In this document: piece by piece, positions 34,010 through 43,303 of the stretch
How the letters are laid out: each line of letters opens with the position of its first letter
How positions within the stretch are numbered: position 1 is the first letter of the stretch
Origin: Zeus faber
Lineage: Eukaryota; Chordata; Actinopteri; Zeiformes; Zeidae
Assembly (NCBI GenBank): GCA_960531495.1
Contig: OY482859.1
Coordinates: 30,449,481 to 30,513,480 of the forward strand
Direction of reading: 5' to 3'
Length of the DNA stretch: 64,000 nt
Made by a program: the position numbers and the translations under genes
The notes under the pieces: generated by a model
What the model saw: the letters and a program-made list of their open reading frames with translations, nothing else
Databases searched by the model: none
Told to the model about the DNA's origin: nothing

Positions 34010-35397
34010 CACTCCCTGAGCAGTGTGATCCCTTGATAATTGGATCACACCATCCGGTCCCCCATTTTAAAAATGGGGACCACCACCCCTGTATGCCAAT
34101 GCCCTTGTACTGTTCTCGACATCCACGCAACGTTGAAAAGACGTGTCAGCCATGACAGCCCCACAACATCTCAGGCCTTTAGTATTTATGGGCAGATTTT
34201 GTCGACTCCCGGCGATTTGCCACTACGTAGCTTCGTGACTACCTCAGCAACTTATATGAAGGAGATGGGTTCTGATCCCCCAGCACATTCCGCCTCCTCC
34301 ACACCGAGCCTCCTCGACAGAGGGCGTATCATTCGGGTTAAGGAGTTCCTCAAAGTGTTCCTTCAAACCTCCAGAAAATATCCTCAGTCAAGATCAGAAC
34401 TTCCCCGACCTTGCTGATAACAGCTTGGGTGGTGTGCTGCTTTCCCCTCCTGAGGGGAGGAAGGCCAGCTGAAACTCCTTCCCCGTGGTCTCAACAAATT
34501 CTTCCTCCCACACCCAGCTTTCCGCAACCACTGAAGCTGCAGTACTTCCAGCCTGCCGGTATCTGTCTGCCAATTCGGGAGCCCAGAAGGACTCCTTTTT
34601 TAGCTTGACCGCCTCCCTCACCGCTGGTGACCACCACCATCTTTGACACCTATCGCCTACCTAAAAATTGTTGCAACACTGCAAAAATTGTTCAGGAATG
34701 GTTGGGGAACATGACAAAGATTTCAAGGTGTCAACTTGGCTTCCAAATTCCCCAGATCTCAATCCAATCGAGCATCCATGGGATGTGCTGGAACAACAAG
34801 CTCGATTTATGAAGGCCCCAACTTACAGGATCTGCTGCTAAAATCTTGGTGCCAGATACCACAGGACCCCTTCAGAGGTCTTGTGGAGTCCATGCCTCGA
34901 TGGGTCGGAGCAGTTTTGGCAGCACGAAGGGGACATACACAATATTAGGCAGGTGGTTTGAATGTTGTGGCTGATCGGTGTATGGTCTCAGGTCCGATGA
35001 TATACAACTACAAAGTCGATCATCCACCCTCGGCCCAAGGTGCTCTGCTACCCGGTGCATTGATAAGCTTTGGGATTGGGAAGCCTGTGTCTCCAAATCA
35101 CACTGCTCCAGGTCTCTCCATCATTGCCCACATGGACGTTGAAGTCGCCCAGCATAACTATGAAGTCACCAGGTGGTGTGTTTTCAAGCAAATAGGAGAG
35201 AGTCCAACCCCGATTGAGAAATTTTGTTCCAGAGCCGGTTCTCTGCGTAGAGGTAAAAGGATGTCCAATCAGTACCTCTGAAATTCCCACACAAGCTCCA
35301 GCTCCTTCCCCACCATAGGTGATGTTCCAGGTGCTGAATGCCAGTTTCCATTGGCCGGGTGGGCTCACAAGGAAATTGCCACAAGTTTTCCAAATTA
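34010..35397 (-). mobile_element. degenerate APE-type LINE, interrupted by a mariner fragment
   Basis: Minus strand. An endonuclease piece at 35048-35368 reads [20 protein letters not shown] and [20 protein letters not shown] (the GDFN box), then SSDLRPY at about 35000. Left of the mariner fragment, linker text KEHFEELLNPNDTPSVEEA is at about 34315-34370 and an RT start VVVPIFKMGDR..SNYQGITLL at about 34020-34085. Frames are broken. An RTE-like or other APE clade is possible. Confidence 0.75.
34650..34983 (+). mobile_element. mariner/Tc1 3' fragment inside the LINE remnant
   Basis: + strand text matching a transposase C-terminus (SPDLNPIE-like region at 34752-34790; FRGLVESMPRWVGAVLAARR at 34874-34930) and a terminus ending 'gttgtggctgatcggtgta'. 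The 5' two thirds are missing. Confidence 0.8.
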
Positions 35398-35474
35398 CCT
35401 CTTTCAGAGTTTTTTCAACATATATAAATATAACAAACTTTTAACTTAGTAACATAGTAAAGGGCTCCACTCAC

Positions 35475-35687
35475 GGGAAAAGGTGAACTCAGCCAGGGGG
35501 ATATCGCAATCCAGACAGTCGTCAATGAAGCAGATGCACACACTCTCAGCCTTGACTTCCACCCCAGACAAAGATGCCGTGTGGCCGGCTGAGTCATGGT
35601 CAGATCCAGATTTGGCTCCAGTGCAGCTTGATGCAGTCTCCATTTCAGCATTCTCCAGCAGCCATGTGGCAGCCTGGTCAAGCTGGC
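35475..35687 (-). CDS. vps13d: VPS13D exon 12 of window, UBA second half (residues 636-707)
   Basis: 213 bases with acceptor CACCCAG and donor GTGAGTG. It starts GQLDQAATWLLENAE, which is UBA helix 3 with the usual 'G.l..Aa.WLl.n' pattern. A Ser-rich linker follows, then VEVKAESVCICFIDDCLDCD and IPLAEFTFS, a conserved strand of the next rod unit. The 199-base intron between this exon and the previous one contains a long hairpin (35784-35857). Confidence 0.96.
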
Positions 35688-35783
35688 CTGGGTGAGGTAA
35701 AAAAAAATTAAAATTCATTAAAAGCTAACCACAATTAAACAAACGTTGGAATTGCTGTTATTTCAGTACATAGAAAGAAAATG

Positions 35784-35857
35784 ATGTGCATTGTATGTGA
35801 AGTTTCTTTGTAATCAGTCTTCACTGATTACAAAGAAACTTCACTTACAATGCACAT
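35784..35857. repeat. 35-base near-perfect hairpin, 4-base loop, in UBA intron
   Basis: Arms start atgtgcattgta and end tttgtaatcagt; loop cttc; one mismatch in 35 pairs. Lies 29 bases from the splice donor of the UBA exon. Confidence 0.95.
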
Positions 35858-35886
35858 TGTGCTTGGGTTGTGCTTGCTTGACTCAC

Positions 35887-35961
35887 CTTTGCAGTAAACC
35901 AAGGCTCTCTTGCAATCTTTTTTCTTGAAGCCAAGGTCTTGCAAATGGGTAATCTGTCCCT
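35887..35961 (-). CDS. vps13d: VPS13D exon 11 of window, UBA domain first half (residues 611-636)
   Basis: 75 bases with acceptor ATCCATAG and donor GTGAGTC. It encodes EGQITHLQDLGFKKKDCKRA followed by LVYCK. This is helix 1, the LGF loop (equivalent to the MGF/MGY loop that contacts ubiquitin) and helix 2 of a UBA domain. VPS13D is the VPS13 paralogue with a UBA, so this exon fixes the gene's identity. The domain binds ubiquitin and, in studied species, is needed for the protein's mitochondrial clearance role. Confidence 0.96.
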
Positions 35962-36157
35962 CTATGGATTAAAAGAATAAAGTCATTATACCTAGATAAT
36001 GTACACTTTGAAAGCAGTTGTCCCACCCATACCCAAGCCACGTGCCAAGCATGAAAATAAGGAGCCCTCTGGAATACAATCCCTGTTGTTACCAGGCACA
36101 ATGTATGTCCAGAAGGACAACAGAGGCCTGGAAGTTGCCTTTGACAGCTTATGCCTT

Positions 36158-36158
<1 letters not shown>

Positions 36159-36198
<40 letters not shown>

Positions 36199-36212
36199 CG
36201 TGCGTGCGTGTG

Positions 36213-36255
<43 letters not shown>

Positions 36256-36256
36256 T
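36159..36256. repeat. (GT)n/(GTGC)n compound microsatellite
   Basis: About 98 bases of gt, then gtgc/gtgcgtgc units, between vps13d exons 10 and 11. Confidence 0.95.
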
Positions 36257-36499
36257 CTTTGGTTGGGTGGCTCTGGTGCTAATTTGGTCTGTCAATTGTG
36301 GGGTCCAGAGCCGGGTTTGTGCTTGCAGTCTGTGATCTGTGTCCTGCGCTTGTGGGTCTTTTGTGCCTGTGCATGGGAGTGTGCATGTGCGGGTTCATCT
36401 TGTGTATTTATTTACGTGTCTGGGGACATGGTGTTTAAAATTCTAATAGATAAAATAAATGAATAGAATTAACAATAAAAAGGTGCTCTGTGGATATAC

Positions 36500-36686
36500 C
36501 TAGCAGGGCCTCAGTCTTGTTCCTAAAGATGTCTTTTTGTGCAACAACTGGTTCGGTGCTGATGGCAGATACACTGGCAGGTTGACCAGGAAGCTGAGCA
36601 CCAGCAGTTGGGATGGACTTGGCGATAGCCAGGAACAGCTCAATGTCATTGTAGGACAGACGAATGTCCAGTGCAGGGAACTGGAC
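36500..36686 (-). CDS. vps13d: VPS13D exon 10 of window (residues 549-611)
   Basis: 187 bases with acceptor CCATACAG and donor GTATAT. It encodes VQFPALDIRLSYNDIELFLA followed by IAKSIPTAG and a variable linker ending NKTEALL. 'LDIRLSYNDieLFLAIakSIP' is the last conserved rod segment before the UBA. The linker residues 570-605 are not conserved and are probably flexible. Confidence 0.96.
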
Positions 36687-36769
36687 CTGTATGGTCAGAG
36701 AAGCAAGTCATAGAACACTCTAGTAACATAATTTAAGACTTTCAAAAGAACAGTTTGAGAATAAAGGAG

Positions 36770-37400
36770 ATTAAAGGAGAGGTTGGCCATTTTTCAACAC
36801 AGACCTAATTAAAATGTTGGGTCCCATCATTTAAATGGTTCATAGTGCAACCTGAATTAATGTTTTACTGTTGGGAAACGTACTGTTCTGCTACAGCTCA
36901 TCTGTGTGCTAAAATGCAGTCCAATGGGACCAATGTTTAAGCCTTTAAAAACATGAAAATATCCTTTTCAAAAAAGCCCCAAAAAATCACATCATAGTAA
37001 GATGTGTCCTGTCTTTTTTATTATATTTTTTTTACATGTTGAATAACAGTAGGCGGTAGTGGGGTGTGGTTTTGGCACCATAAGCACAGTATTTAAAAGC
37101 CGTTGTATGTTTGATCTCTGCCTCTCTCTCCTGACAGTGAGGCTAGGTGCCAACAAGGGACATGGAAGACTGTTCGGAACAAAGTCTGTTCCATCGATAA
37201 CATCCATAGTTTAAAAAGACTATTGATGTGTATAACTGAAAGACACAGTAAAATCTGTTGACACTGCCTGCCCGTTTCCTTGCCCATCACTTGACCTAGT
37301 ATTATCATATTTTATTTAAAACATTTTTTTTTGTAATCGCCAGAGTACACAAAGTGTAACATTGGCCTCCGTAGTTTAACTGTAAGAAGTGGCGCAACTT
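36770..37400 (+). repeat. dispersed repeat, family R2 copy 2
   Basis: The fullest copy: 'ggccatttttcaaca', 'gggaaacgtactgttctgct', 'gtgctaaaatgcagtccaat', 'aagcctttaaaaacatg', 'aatatccttttcaaaa', 'acacaaagtgtaacattgg'. The start resembles 62365-62400. Noncoding. Confidence 0.7.
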
Positions 37401-37899
37401 CCTCAATTATTTACTTTCAGTATAACATACTGCCTGTCACATTACAGTCTGACAACAGTATCAGCTTTATCTTTTTGAAAAGAGATGAGAAAAGAAAGAT
37501 ATTTTTTAAAAATAAATCTTTATTATTATTATTTTTTATTATTTTTATAACTATTATTCAAAACATACAAAAAATATATGAAAGACAAGATTGTGATTTT
37601 TGGGCTTTTGAAAAGGATATTTTCATGTTTTTAAAGGCTTGCTGCATTGGACTACATTTTAATGTAGAGTGAGAAGCTGCAGTAGAGCAGTAAGTTTAAG
37701 GCAGTAAGTTAAGGCATTCAGGCATTCAATAGTACGGGAGTCAGCAAGGTTGCAATATGAAAAGCTGCCGTGGTTTGAAAAACAGCGAACCTATATTTTA
37801 ATGTCAGGACTGAGCCGCAAAATATGAATAAAATGAGGACTATTGTAAACAAGAAGATGGTTTAGCCGGGTGGTCCACCCCGAGCTACCTAGGGATATT

Positions 37900-38318
37900 A
37901 ACAGTGCATTGCACTGCTGCCTCACAGCAAGAAGGTCCTGGGTTCGATTCCCGCCTGGGGCGCTGTTGGCACCGTGCTCCGGCGGGTTATCCCCCAAATA
38001 GGAGCCTTTCTGTGTGGAGTTTGCATGTTCTCCCCGTGCTCACATGGGGTTTCCTCCACGTCAGTAAGGACCCCCCTCAAAAACATGCACACATCATCGT
38101 CTGATCAGCGATGGACACTCATCACCTGGTCCCCGGGCGCGCCCACGTATGCTGCCCACTGCTCCTGGCTGTGGCCTCGGAGGATGGACAAGCCAGGATG
38201 GGTTAAATGCAGAGGAACCATTTCACCGGCCACAATCCAAAGCATGTGCATGTGTGTGTGCAAGCATGTGTTGTAGTGTGGTGTGTTGTGTGACCAATAA
38301 AGATTTCTTCTTTCTTTC
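37900..38318 (+). mobile_element. SINE-like dispersed repeat, family S2 copy 2
   Basis: The best copy of the family: gtgcattgcactgctgcctc, B box ggttcgattcccg, ctgtgtggagtttgcatgtt, ccaggatgggttaaatgcag, ending in a cttctttctttctctctctg pyrimidine tail. Confidence 0.8.
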
Positions 38319-38640
38319 TCTCTCTGTGCTTTATTGTCAGTTAAAGCTTGCAATTTATACGGCTGAATAACTTGTTAATTAACTGTGATTCTTAAGTCCT
38401 GCCATTTCTGTAGCTGATTATTTTACCAAACCTATTTTCGGTTCCTTTATATTATAAAAAGCAAATATTCTGTTTGCTGTTTAAGCCATCTACCTACAGT
38501 ATACTTAACTATTATCGGCAACTCTGGTGATTGATAGGATGCTTAGATAGAAGAGTCAACACAGCAGACATAACATAAGAAATATAAATTATCAGTTTAT
38601 TTTTGGCTGGGTTTATGTTTAAGGAGTCCTAAATCCTGAC

Positions 38641-38796
38641 CTCCAGCAGTGGTGGGAAGTCCTCCATGTTAAAGGCATCCAGTAGGCCAGAGCTGCTTTG
38701 GTAGGTGGGGCTTCCGCATAGCTCCACCTGAACATTAACTGGGTCGATGATGGACAGTGCTGTCTCCTGCTCACTGCCCAGGCGGCAGGAGAACAC
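38641..38796 (-). CDS. vps13d: VPS13D exon 9 of window (residues 497-548)
   Basis: 156 bases, phase 0 at both ends, with acceptor AACCAG and donor GAG/GTCAGG. It encodes VFSCRLGSEQETALSIIDPV, VQVELCGSPTY, SGLLDAFNMEDFPPLLE. The 'etaLSIiDPv.vqmeL' strand is a VPS13 family hallmark. The exon leads directly into the stretch preceding the UBA domain. Confidence 0.97.
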
Positions 38797-38829
38797 CTGG
38801 TTGGTCAAAACATCAGGGAAACACGTCAA

Positions 38830-39145
38830 ATATTATTTGTCTCACACGTGGTGATTCTCCCCCTCTTGGAGAAGTAATTATGATTAGTGTTTTTTAATCA
38901 AAACATAGTAAGATCATTCTCCAAAGAGCAGGATTGGTGGCGGTCAAGTATAACATGAATGCTGTGCTCTTGTCATCCCACAGGTCGTCCAAAGGGCAGA
39001 GTTATTGCAAGCGATTCTTGATGATTAATAGAGTGGCTTTGCAGGTTAAGAATTTGAACTCCATTTGCAGATTAACTCTGTCTTGGATGCAATGGCATAC
39101 AAATAACCTGTGTTGTATATGAAGCCTGCTGACAGCACAGGTTAA
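38830..39145 (+). repeat. dispersed intron repeat, family R1 copy 2
   Basis: Shares 'gagaagtaattatgattag', 'gagcaggattggtggcgg', 'cttgtcatccca' and 'gcagattaactctgtcttgg' with 10300-10690 and 52845-53185. Confidence 0.8.
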
Positions 39146-39286
39146 AAAGAAAAAAAACCCCACAAATGTGATGGAAAAAAAAACAAAAAAAAACAACTCA
39201 AGGGAATTAAACCATTTTTTACATCCACTGTTAACTTTAGCTAGAAATTACAGGGGAAAGGGTGCTATGGTGGCTAGAGCTATTAC

Positions 39287-39420
39287 CTCAATTCCAGCAA
39301 GGCTCCCAGAGAAGGGTCGGTCTAACAGACGAGGTTTGTAGGTGAGAACAGCTGTCCCTTTAAGGATAATGGCATTGGTGTCCAGACAGGAGGAGTCCTC
39401 CACAACAACAAACTCTGTTC
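39287..39420 (-). CDS. vps13d: VPS13D exon 8 of window (residues 452-496)
   Basis: 134 bases with acceptor ATCTTCAG and donor GTAATA. It encodes TEFVVVEDSSCLDTNAIILK and then TAVLTYKPRLLDRPFSGSLAGIE. This matches the rod-repeat signature 'tefvvved.s..dtnaiilk.tavl.ykp', which is shared among VPS13 proteins and is very conserved. The 103-base intron to the left is ordinary apart from its small size relative to its neighbours. Confidence 0.97.
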
Positions 39421-39523
39421 CTGAAGATTAGAATGGGTAGGTGTGTTTATTCCAAAACATTTGCAGGAAGACATGTAGATAGAAGCCCTTTTTGAGACTT
39501 TAGCTGCGCTTGAGGTCTCTGAC

Positions 39524-39810
39524 CTGTGATGTTTATCTTAACCTCCAGGTGACGATCTTGGTTGATCGGAACGGTGGACCTTTTGGTGACAACACCACTC
39601 TTGATGGTCTTTGGCATGACTGGCCCAGAAACGGAGCCCAAATTGTGTCCACTCCCATTGCTGGGCCAGTGTTGACGGGGCTGGCGACTGGTTGAGCTCC
39701 CCTCCGTAGGTGAACGCAGGAAGTCCCGAACCAGCTGTAGCCAGTCAAATATTAGGAACACCCGCAGGTTGTTGAGGACCATCGTGAAGCAGGACGAGTC
39801 TCGCGTGGAC
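39524..39810 (-). CDS. vps13d: VPS13D exon 7 of window (residues 356-452)
   Basis: The longest exon here (287 bases), after a 9.9-kb intron that holds LINE copy 2. It starts STRDSSCFTMVLNNLRVFLI followed by FDWLQLVRDFL. A Ser/Gly-rich variable loop comes next, then MPKTIKSGVVTKRST and RHLEVKINIT. 'vvlNNLRvflifDWL' is a conserved VPS13 rod segment, and the loop is the usual place of length variation. Confidence 0.96.
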
Positions 39811-39952
39811 CTAAAGGAGATGCAGGCGGGTGGGAGTGTTGTTCGTTTTTATAGGCTTGGTCTGTAGCGATCTCAACAAAGTCTTGTGATTTAGGACATT
39901 GTTACATGTTTGGATTGAGGTCAAGGCCATGTAGCCTATTAGGCAGGAAATT

Positions 39953-40027
39953 ATCCACCAATTGTGTAAAAAAAAAAAATAATAATAAAAATAAAAATAA
40001 AATTAAAAAAATCCACCAATTGTGTAA
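39953..40027. repeat. 17-base direct repeat around an A-rich tract (tail-only retroinsertion)
   Basis: atccaccaattgtgtaa occurs at 39953-39969 and at 40011-40027. The 41 bases between are A with scattered T. This is the form of a target-site duplication around an extremely truncated polyA insertion. Confidence 0.85.
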
Positions 40028-40295
40028 TGCTGTGTGCTGTCACGTCAGGTTTCGGTGAGAGCTACCACTTCCAGTTCCGGTAACGTCTTTTGTGTTTGTG
40101 CTACTTCTTTGAATCGCTTCCCAAACTACCTGATTTTGGTTTACGGATCTCGAATTATTTACACTGTGATATCCCTACTCTTTCCTGATTTTGACCCTTG
40201 CCTGAACTGTCTTCGAATTTTGGAATGTGGACTTTGGCTTGGCTAGCGCTTGGATAGCGTTCGGCTAACGCTAGCTAGCCTGTTAGCCACGCATA

Positions 40296-40814
40296 TTGCT
40301 AACTATGCCGGCATCGATGCCTACCTCCACGGATTGTGGGAACTGCTTGCGCCTGGTCGACAGACTAAGCGCTCGAGAGAAGTTGGTCTTCAAAGACATC
40401 CACAGCCTGCATGAGGACGTGAAGAAGAAGGATGAACTGTTTGTGCGTCAAACCTCCGTCGCTAGCGCTCAGGCTAAGCACATCTCCTGCTCCATGTCCT
40501 CTGCTGTGATCGGACCGGACTTAGACTCCACTCTCCCATGGCCCGGATCCATCCTCACTGCAGGTGAGTCGGATCCATCTGACGCTCCGCCGGCTGTGAT
40601 AGAGGAGCCATGGCCCAAGTCCCGGACCTGTTCCACCCCAGAGCCTTTGGCCCTGGCGGTGAGCCGTGGCCGGCGTTGCATGCGCTCTTTGCGCAGCTCT
40701 ATGCCGGAGATTCTCCGACTGGAGAACAGATTCCAAGCACTGGAGCCCACAGTCGATGCCAGAGGTATGCAGGAATTCCCTCCTTTGGGGGGCGGGGCTC
40801 ACAGTCCACCGTAG
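40296..40814 (+). CDS. LINE copy 2 ORF1 N-terminal part
   Basis: 172 codons. It starts MPASMPTSTDCGNCLRLVDR, with a C..C pair and a short predicted coiled coil (DRLSAREKLVFKDIHSLHED), then a Pro/Ser-rich stretch ending EFPPLGGGAHSPP. This matches the usual N-part of fish L2-type ORF1, ahead of the esterase-like domain that continues in another frame. Retroelement protein, not a host gene. Confidence 0.7.
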   Translation: MLTMPASMPTSTDCGNCLRLVDRLSAREKLVFKDIHSLHEDVKKKDELFVRQTSVASAQAKHISCSMSSAVIGPDLDSTLPWPGSILTAGESDPSDAPPAVIEEPWPKSRTCSTPEPLALAVSRGRRCMRSLRSSMPEILRLENRFQALEPTVDARGMQEFPPLGGGAHSPP

Positions 40815-41069
40815 CATCGAGGGGACCAAGACGGTCTCTGCCGCCAGACTATCCATCGCCTGCCCCGGCCTCCGCTCCCGAGCCAGTGGGTGGTTGCTCT
40901 GCCGCCGCGGCCCCCGCTGTTTAACACAGAGCGCCGCCTCTGCCCATCGGGGCCGCCTCGCGGCCACTGACTTGGACCGCTGCCTGCGCCGCCTCCGGGA
41001 GGACGATGCTCTCCTGGCTCGGCTGCTGCTGTCCCTTGGAACTCCTCTGCTGCGGGACCTCCATCCATA

Positions 41070-41370
41070 CTCATTGCCAACTCCACCATGGTTCGACACA
41101 TCACCCTGCCTGCGGCTAAAACCATCTGCTACCCGGGTGCCCTCGCCGGTATATAGACTCAAGAATCCCACAGCTGCTGGATCGAAACCCGCCTGCCTCC
41201 ACTGTTCTCATCCACGTCGGAACCAACGATGTCAGGAACAAACAATCGGAGACACTTAGAGAAGACTTTACCAAGTTTATTGACAGTCTTCTACAGTCGG
41301 ACTGCCGGTTCATCGTCTCCGGCCCGCTGCCGTGTCCCAGCTTTGGAGACGTAAAATTCACAAAAATCTT
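41070..41370 (+). pseudogene. LINE copy 2 ORF1 esterase-like domain, truncated
   Basis: Reads STMVRHITLPAAKTICYPGA, IPQLLDRNPPASTVLIHVGT, NDVRNKQSETLREDFTKFID, CRFIVSGPLPCPSFGDVKFT with one frameshift near 41140. HVGTND fits SGNH block III. The part with the DxxH pair, present in copy 1 at about 5410, is deleted here. Confidence 0.75.
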
Positions 41371-41387
41371 CTGTCCGCTGCTGATGT

Positions 41388-42044
41388 TTGGTGAGTCCGA
41401 TCCACTCTGACATTAATGACTGTCACTCTGCTCTACAATTTCCTGTACTTATAAATCATAGACCGAAATTATGTAACTTTCCTGTAACATACAGGAATCT
41501 AAACAATTTACTACCGGTTCGGACTCAAACTCTCAGTACCCCGCAAAACCATGCACCCAGAACAATAAAAATGTCTCTATTAAACGTAAGGTCACTAACT
41601 AACAAGTCATTTTTAGTTAATGAGCTTATAAGTACTCATAACCTGGATTTCGCTCTATTAACTGAGACCTGGCTGGATAGAAATGGCTCAGTCGCACTCG
41701 TTGAGACAGCACCTCCTAATTTCAAATTCATCAGAACCACTAGAGCTGACCAGAGAGGCGGTGGAATAGCTGCTGTCTTCTCTAATAGTTATAGCTGCAA
41801 GGAAATCCTCCTCGTAGAATTCACGACTTTTGAACACCTTGTTATATCTATAAACTGCAGTGCCCCAATGTTAATCATCGCTGTCTATCGGCCACCAAAA
41901 TCAAAATGTGGCTTTCTTGCTGAATTCTCTGAGCTACTGTCCAAGGTCTCCACTGATTATGATTGTGTAATTATCTCAGATGATTTTAATATTCATGTTG
42001 ACAATCAAACAGACCCAGATGCTCAACACTTCATTAGTTATTAG
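41388..42044 (+). pseudogene. LINE copy 2 ORF2 endonuclease domain
   Basis: 218 open codons. MSLLNVRSLTNKSFLVNELI, LDFALLTETWLDRNGSVALV (the ETW box), RGGGIAAVFSNSY, LIIAVYRPPKS and IISDDFNIHVDNQTDPDAQH give the APE-type endonuclease boxes. A frameshift at about 42042 separates it from the RT. Confidence 0.88.
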
Positions 42045-42984
42045 AGACATTTGACCTCACTCAGCACGTTTCTGGACCCACCCACAATAGGGGGCATACT
42101 CTGGACTTAGTCATATCAAAAGGACTAAATATCACTGTACCCTATGTCATGGATGTTGCTTTTTCAGATCACTATTGCATTTTCTTTGACGTGTCTGCTC
42201 TTCCTGTACAACAGAGGGGTACCCGAACAATTAAAAAAACATTAACAATAGAATTGTAAATGATTTACCGCTGTTCAAGGCATCATCAACTGGGGATCAT
42301 GTGAACAACTTTAACTGCAAAATACAAAATATCATTGATAAGATTGCACCTGTTAAAACTAAAAACATAGAGAAACAAAAAGCCCCCTGGAGAAATGGAG
42401 CAGTTATTAGGCAGCTTAAGAGAGGGTGTCACCAGGTTCATCATGAAATTTACAAGGATAGACTCAATCGATACAATATAGAAATTAAGCAGGCCAGACA
42501 GTCTTTCTTCTCTAAAATCATTAATGAAAACCTCAACAATAGTGAAGTGCTCTTCTTCACTGTTGATCGACTTATTAATCCACCATCTGTAACCCCGTCA
42601 GAGATGCTCTCCACTGAAAAATGTGAGGAGTTTGTTACATTCTTCAGTAACAAAATTATAGCTATCAGACAGAATATTAGTGCCTCAACACCCAGAAATG
42701 AACCCTTCATTTCCCTAGTAATATGACTGCTGCCATGTCTCATTTCGTCCCCTTAGACATGAAAAGACTAGACGATATTGTTGGTCAGCTCAGGTCCTCC
42801 ACCTGCTGGACCCCCTCCCTACCATATTTTTTAAAACAGTTGTTAACTGCCGAGCACATGAGGTATTAGAACTTTTAAACAGCTCTCTTCAATCAGGTAT
42901 ATTCCCTGCATCATTTAAAACAGCTGTCATTAAACGTCTCGTGAAGAAGAGCAATCTCGATGCAACAGTTATTGCCAACTGCAG

Positions 42985-43045
42985 GCCCATTTCCAACCTG
43001 CCGTTGGAAATGGGCCGTTTGCAAGACTACTGTCTTGCAAACGGC
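42985..43045. repeat. two adjacent perfect hairpins at the insertion junction
   Basis: First: gcccatttccaa / ttggaaatgggc, 7-base loop (42985-43015). Second: gccgtttgcaagac / gtcttgcaaacggc, loop tact (43014-43045). Confidence 0.95.
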
Positions 43046-43303
43046 AACCATTGGTTAGAGTACATCCTGGTTCTTAGCACCAGAGTAGGGCTAATATCCC
43101 TGAAGATGACAACAGTATCCTTTTAACTGCAAGTAGTCTTGCGTTTGCAAGACTACTGTCTCCTGACGCCATAAACCATGGCAAAACAATGAAAGACCAA
43201 TTGCCCTTAACAATGGCAAATATAAAAGGAACTAATTTCTTATTTCTGTTCATTGATTTTTTTTGTTTGTTTTTTTGTTGAAGTTATTCATCTCCGATTA
43301 AAC
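43004..43303 (+). mobile_element. insert of repeat family R4 in the LINE RT region
   Basis: About 300 bases absent from LINE copy 1. It matches 47035-47330 (gagtacatcctggttcttag, gtagggctaatatccctgaa, ccataaaccatggca, ggcaaatataaaaggaacta). The left junction is made of two adjacent hairpins. It replaces part of the LINE (the RT segment after 'RPISNLP'). Confidence 0.85.

Noticed and set aside
35784..35857. MicroRNA precursor
   Set aside because: A 4-base loop and almost perfect 35-pair stem do not fit a normal precursor.
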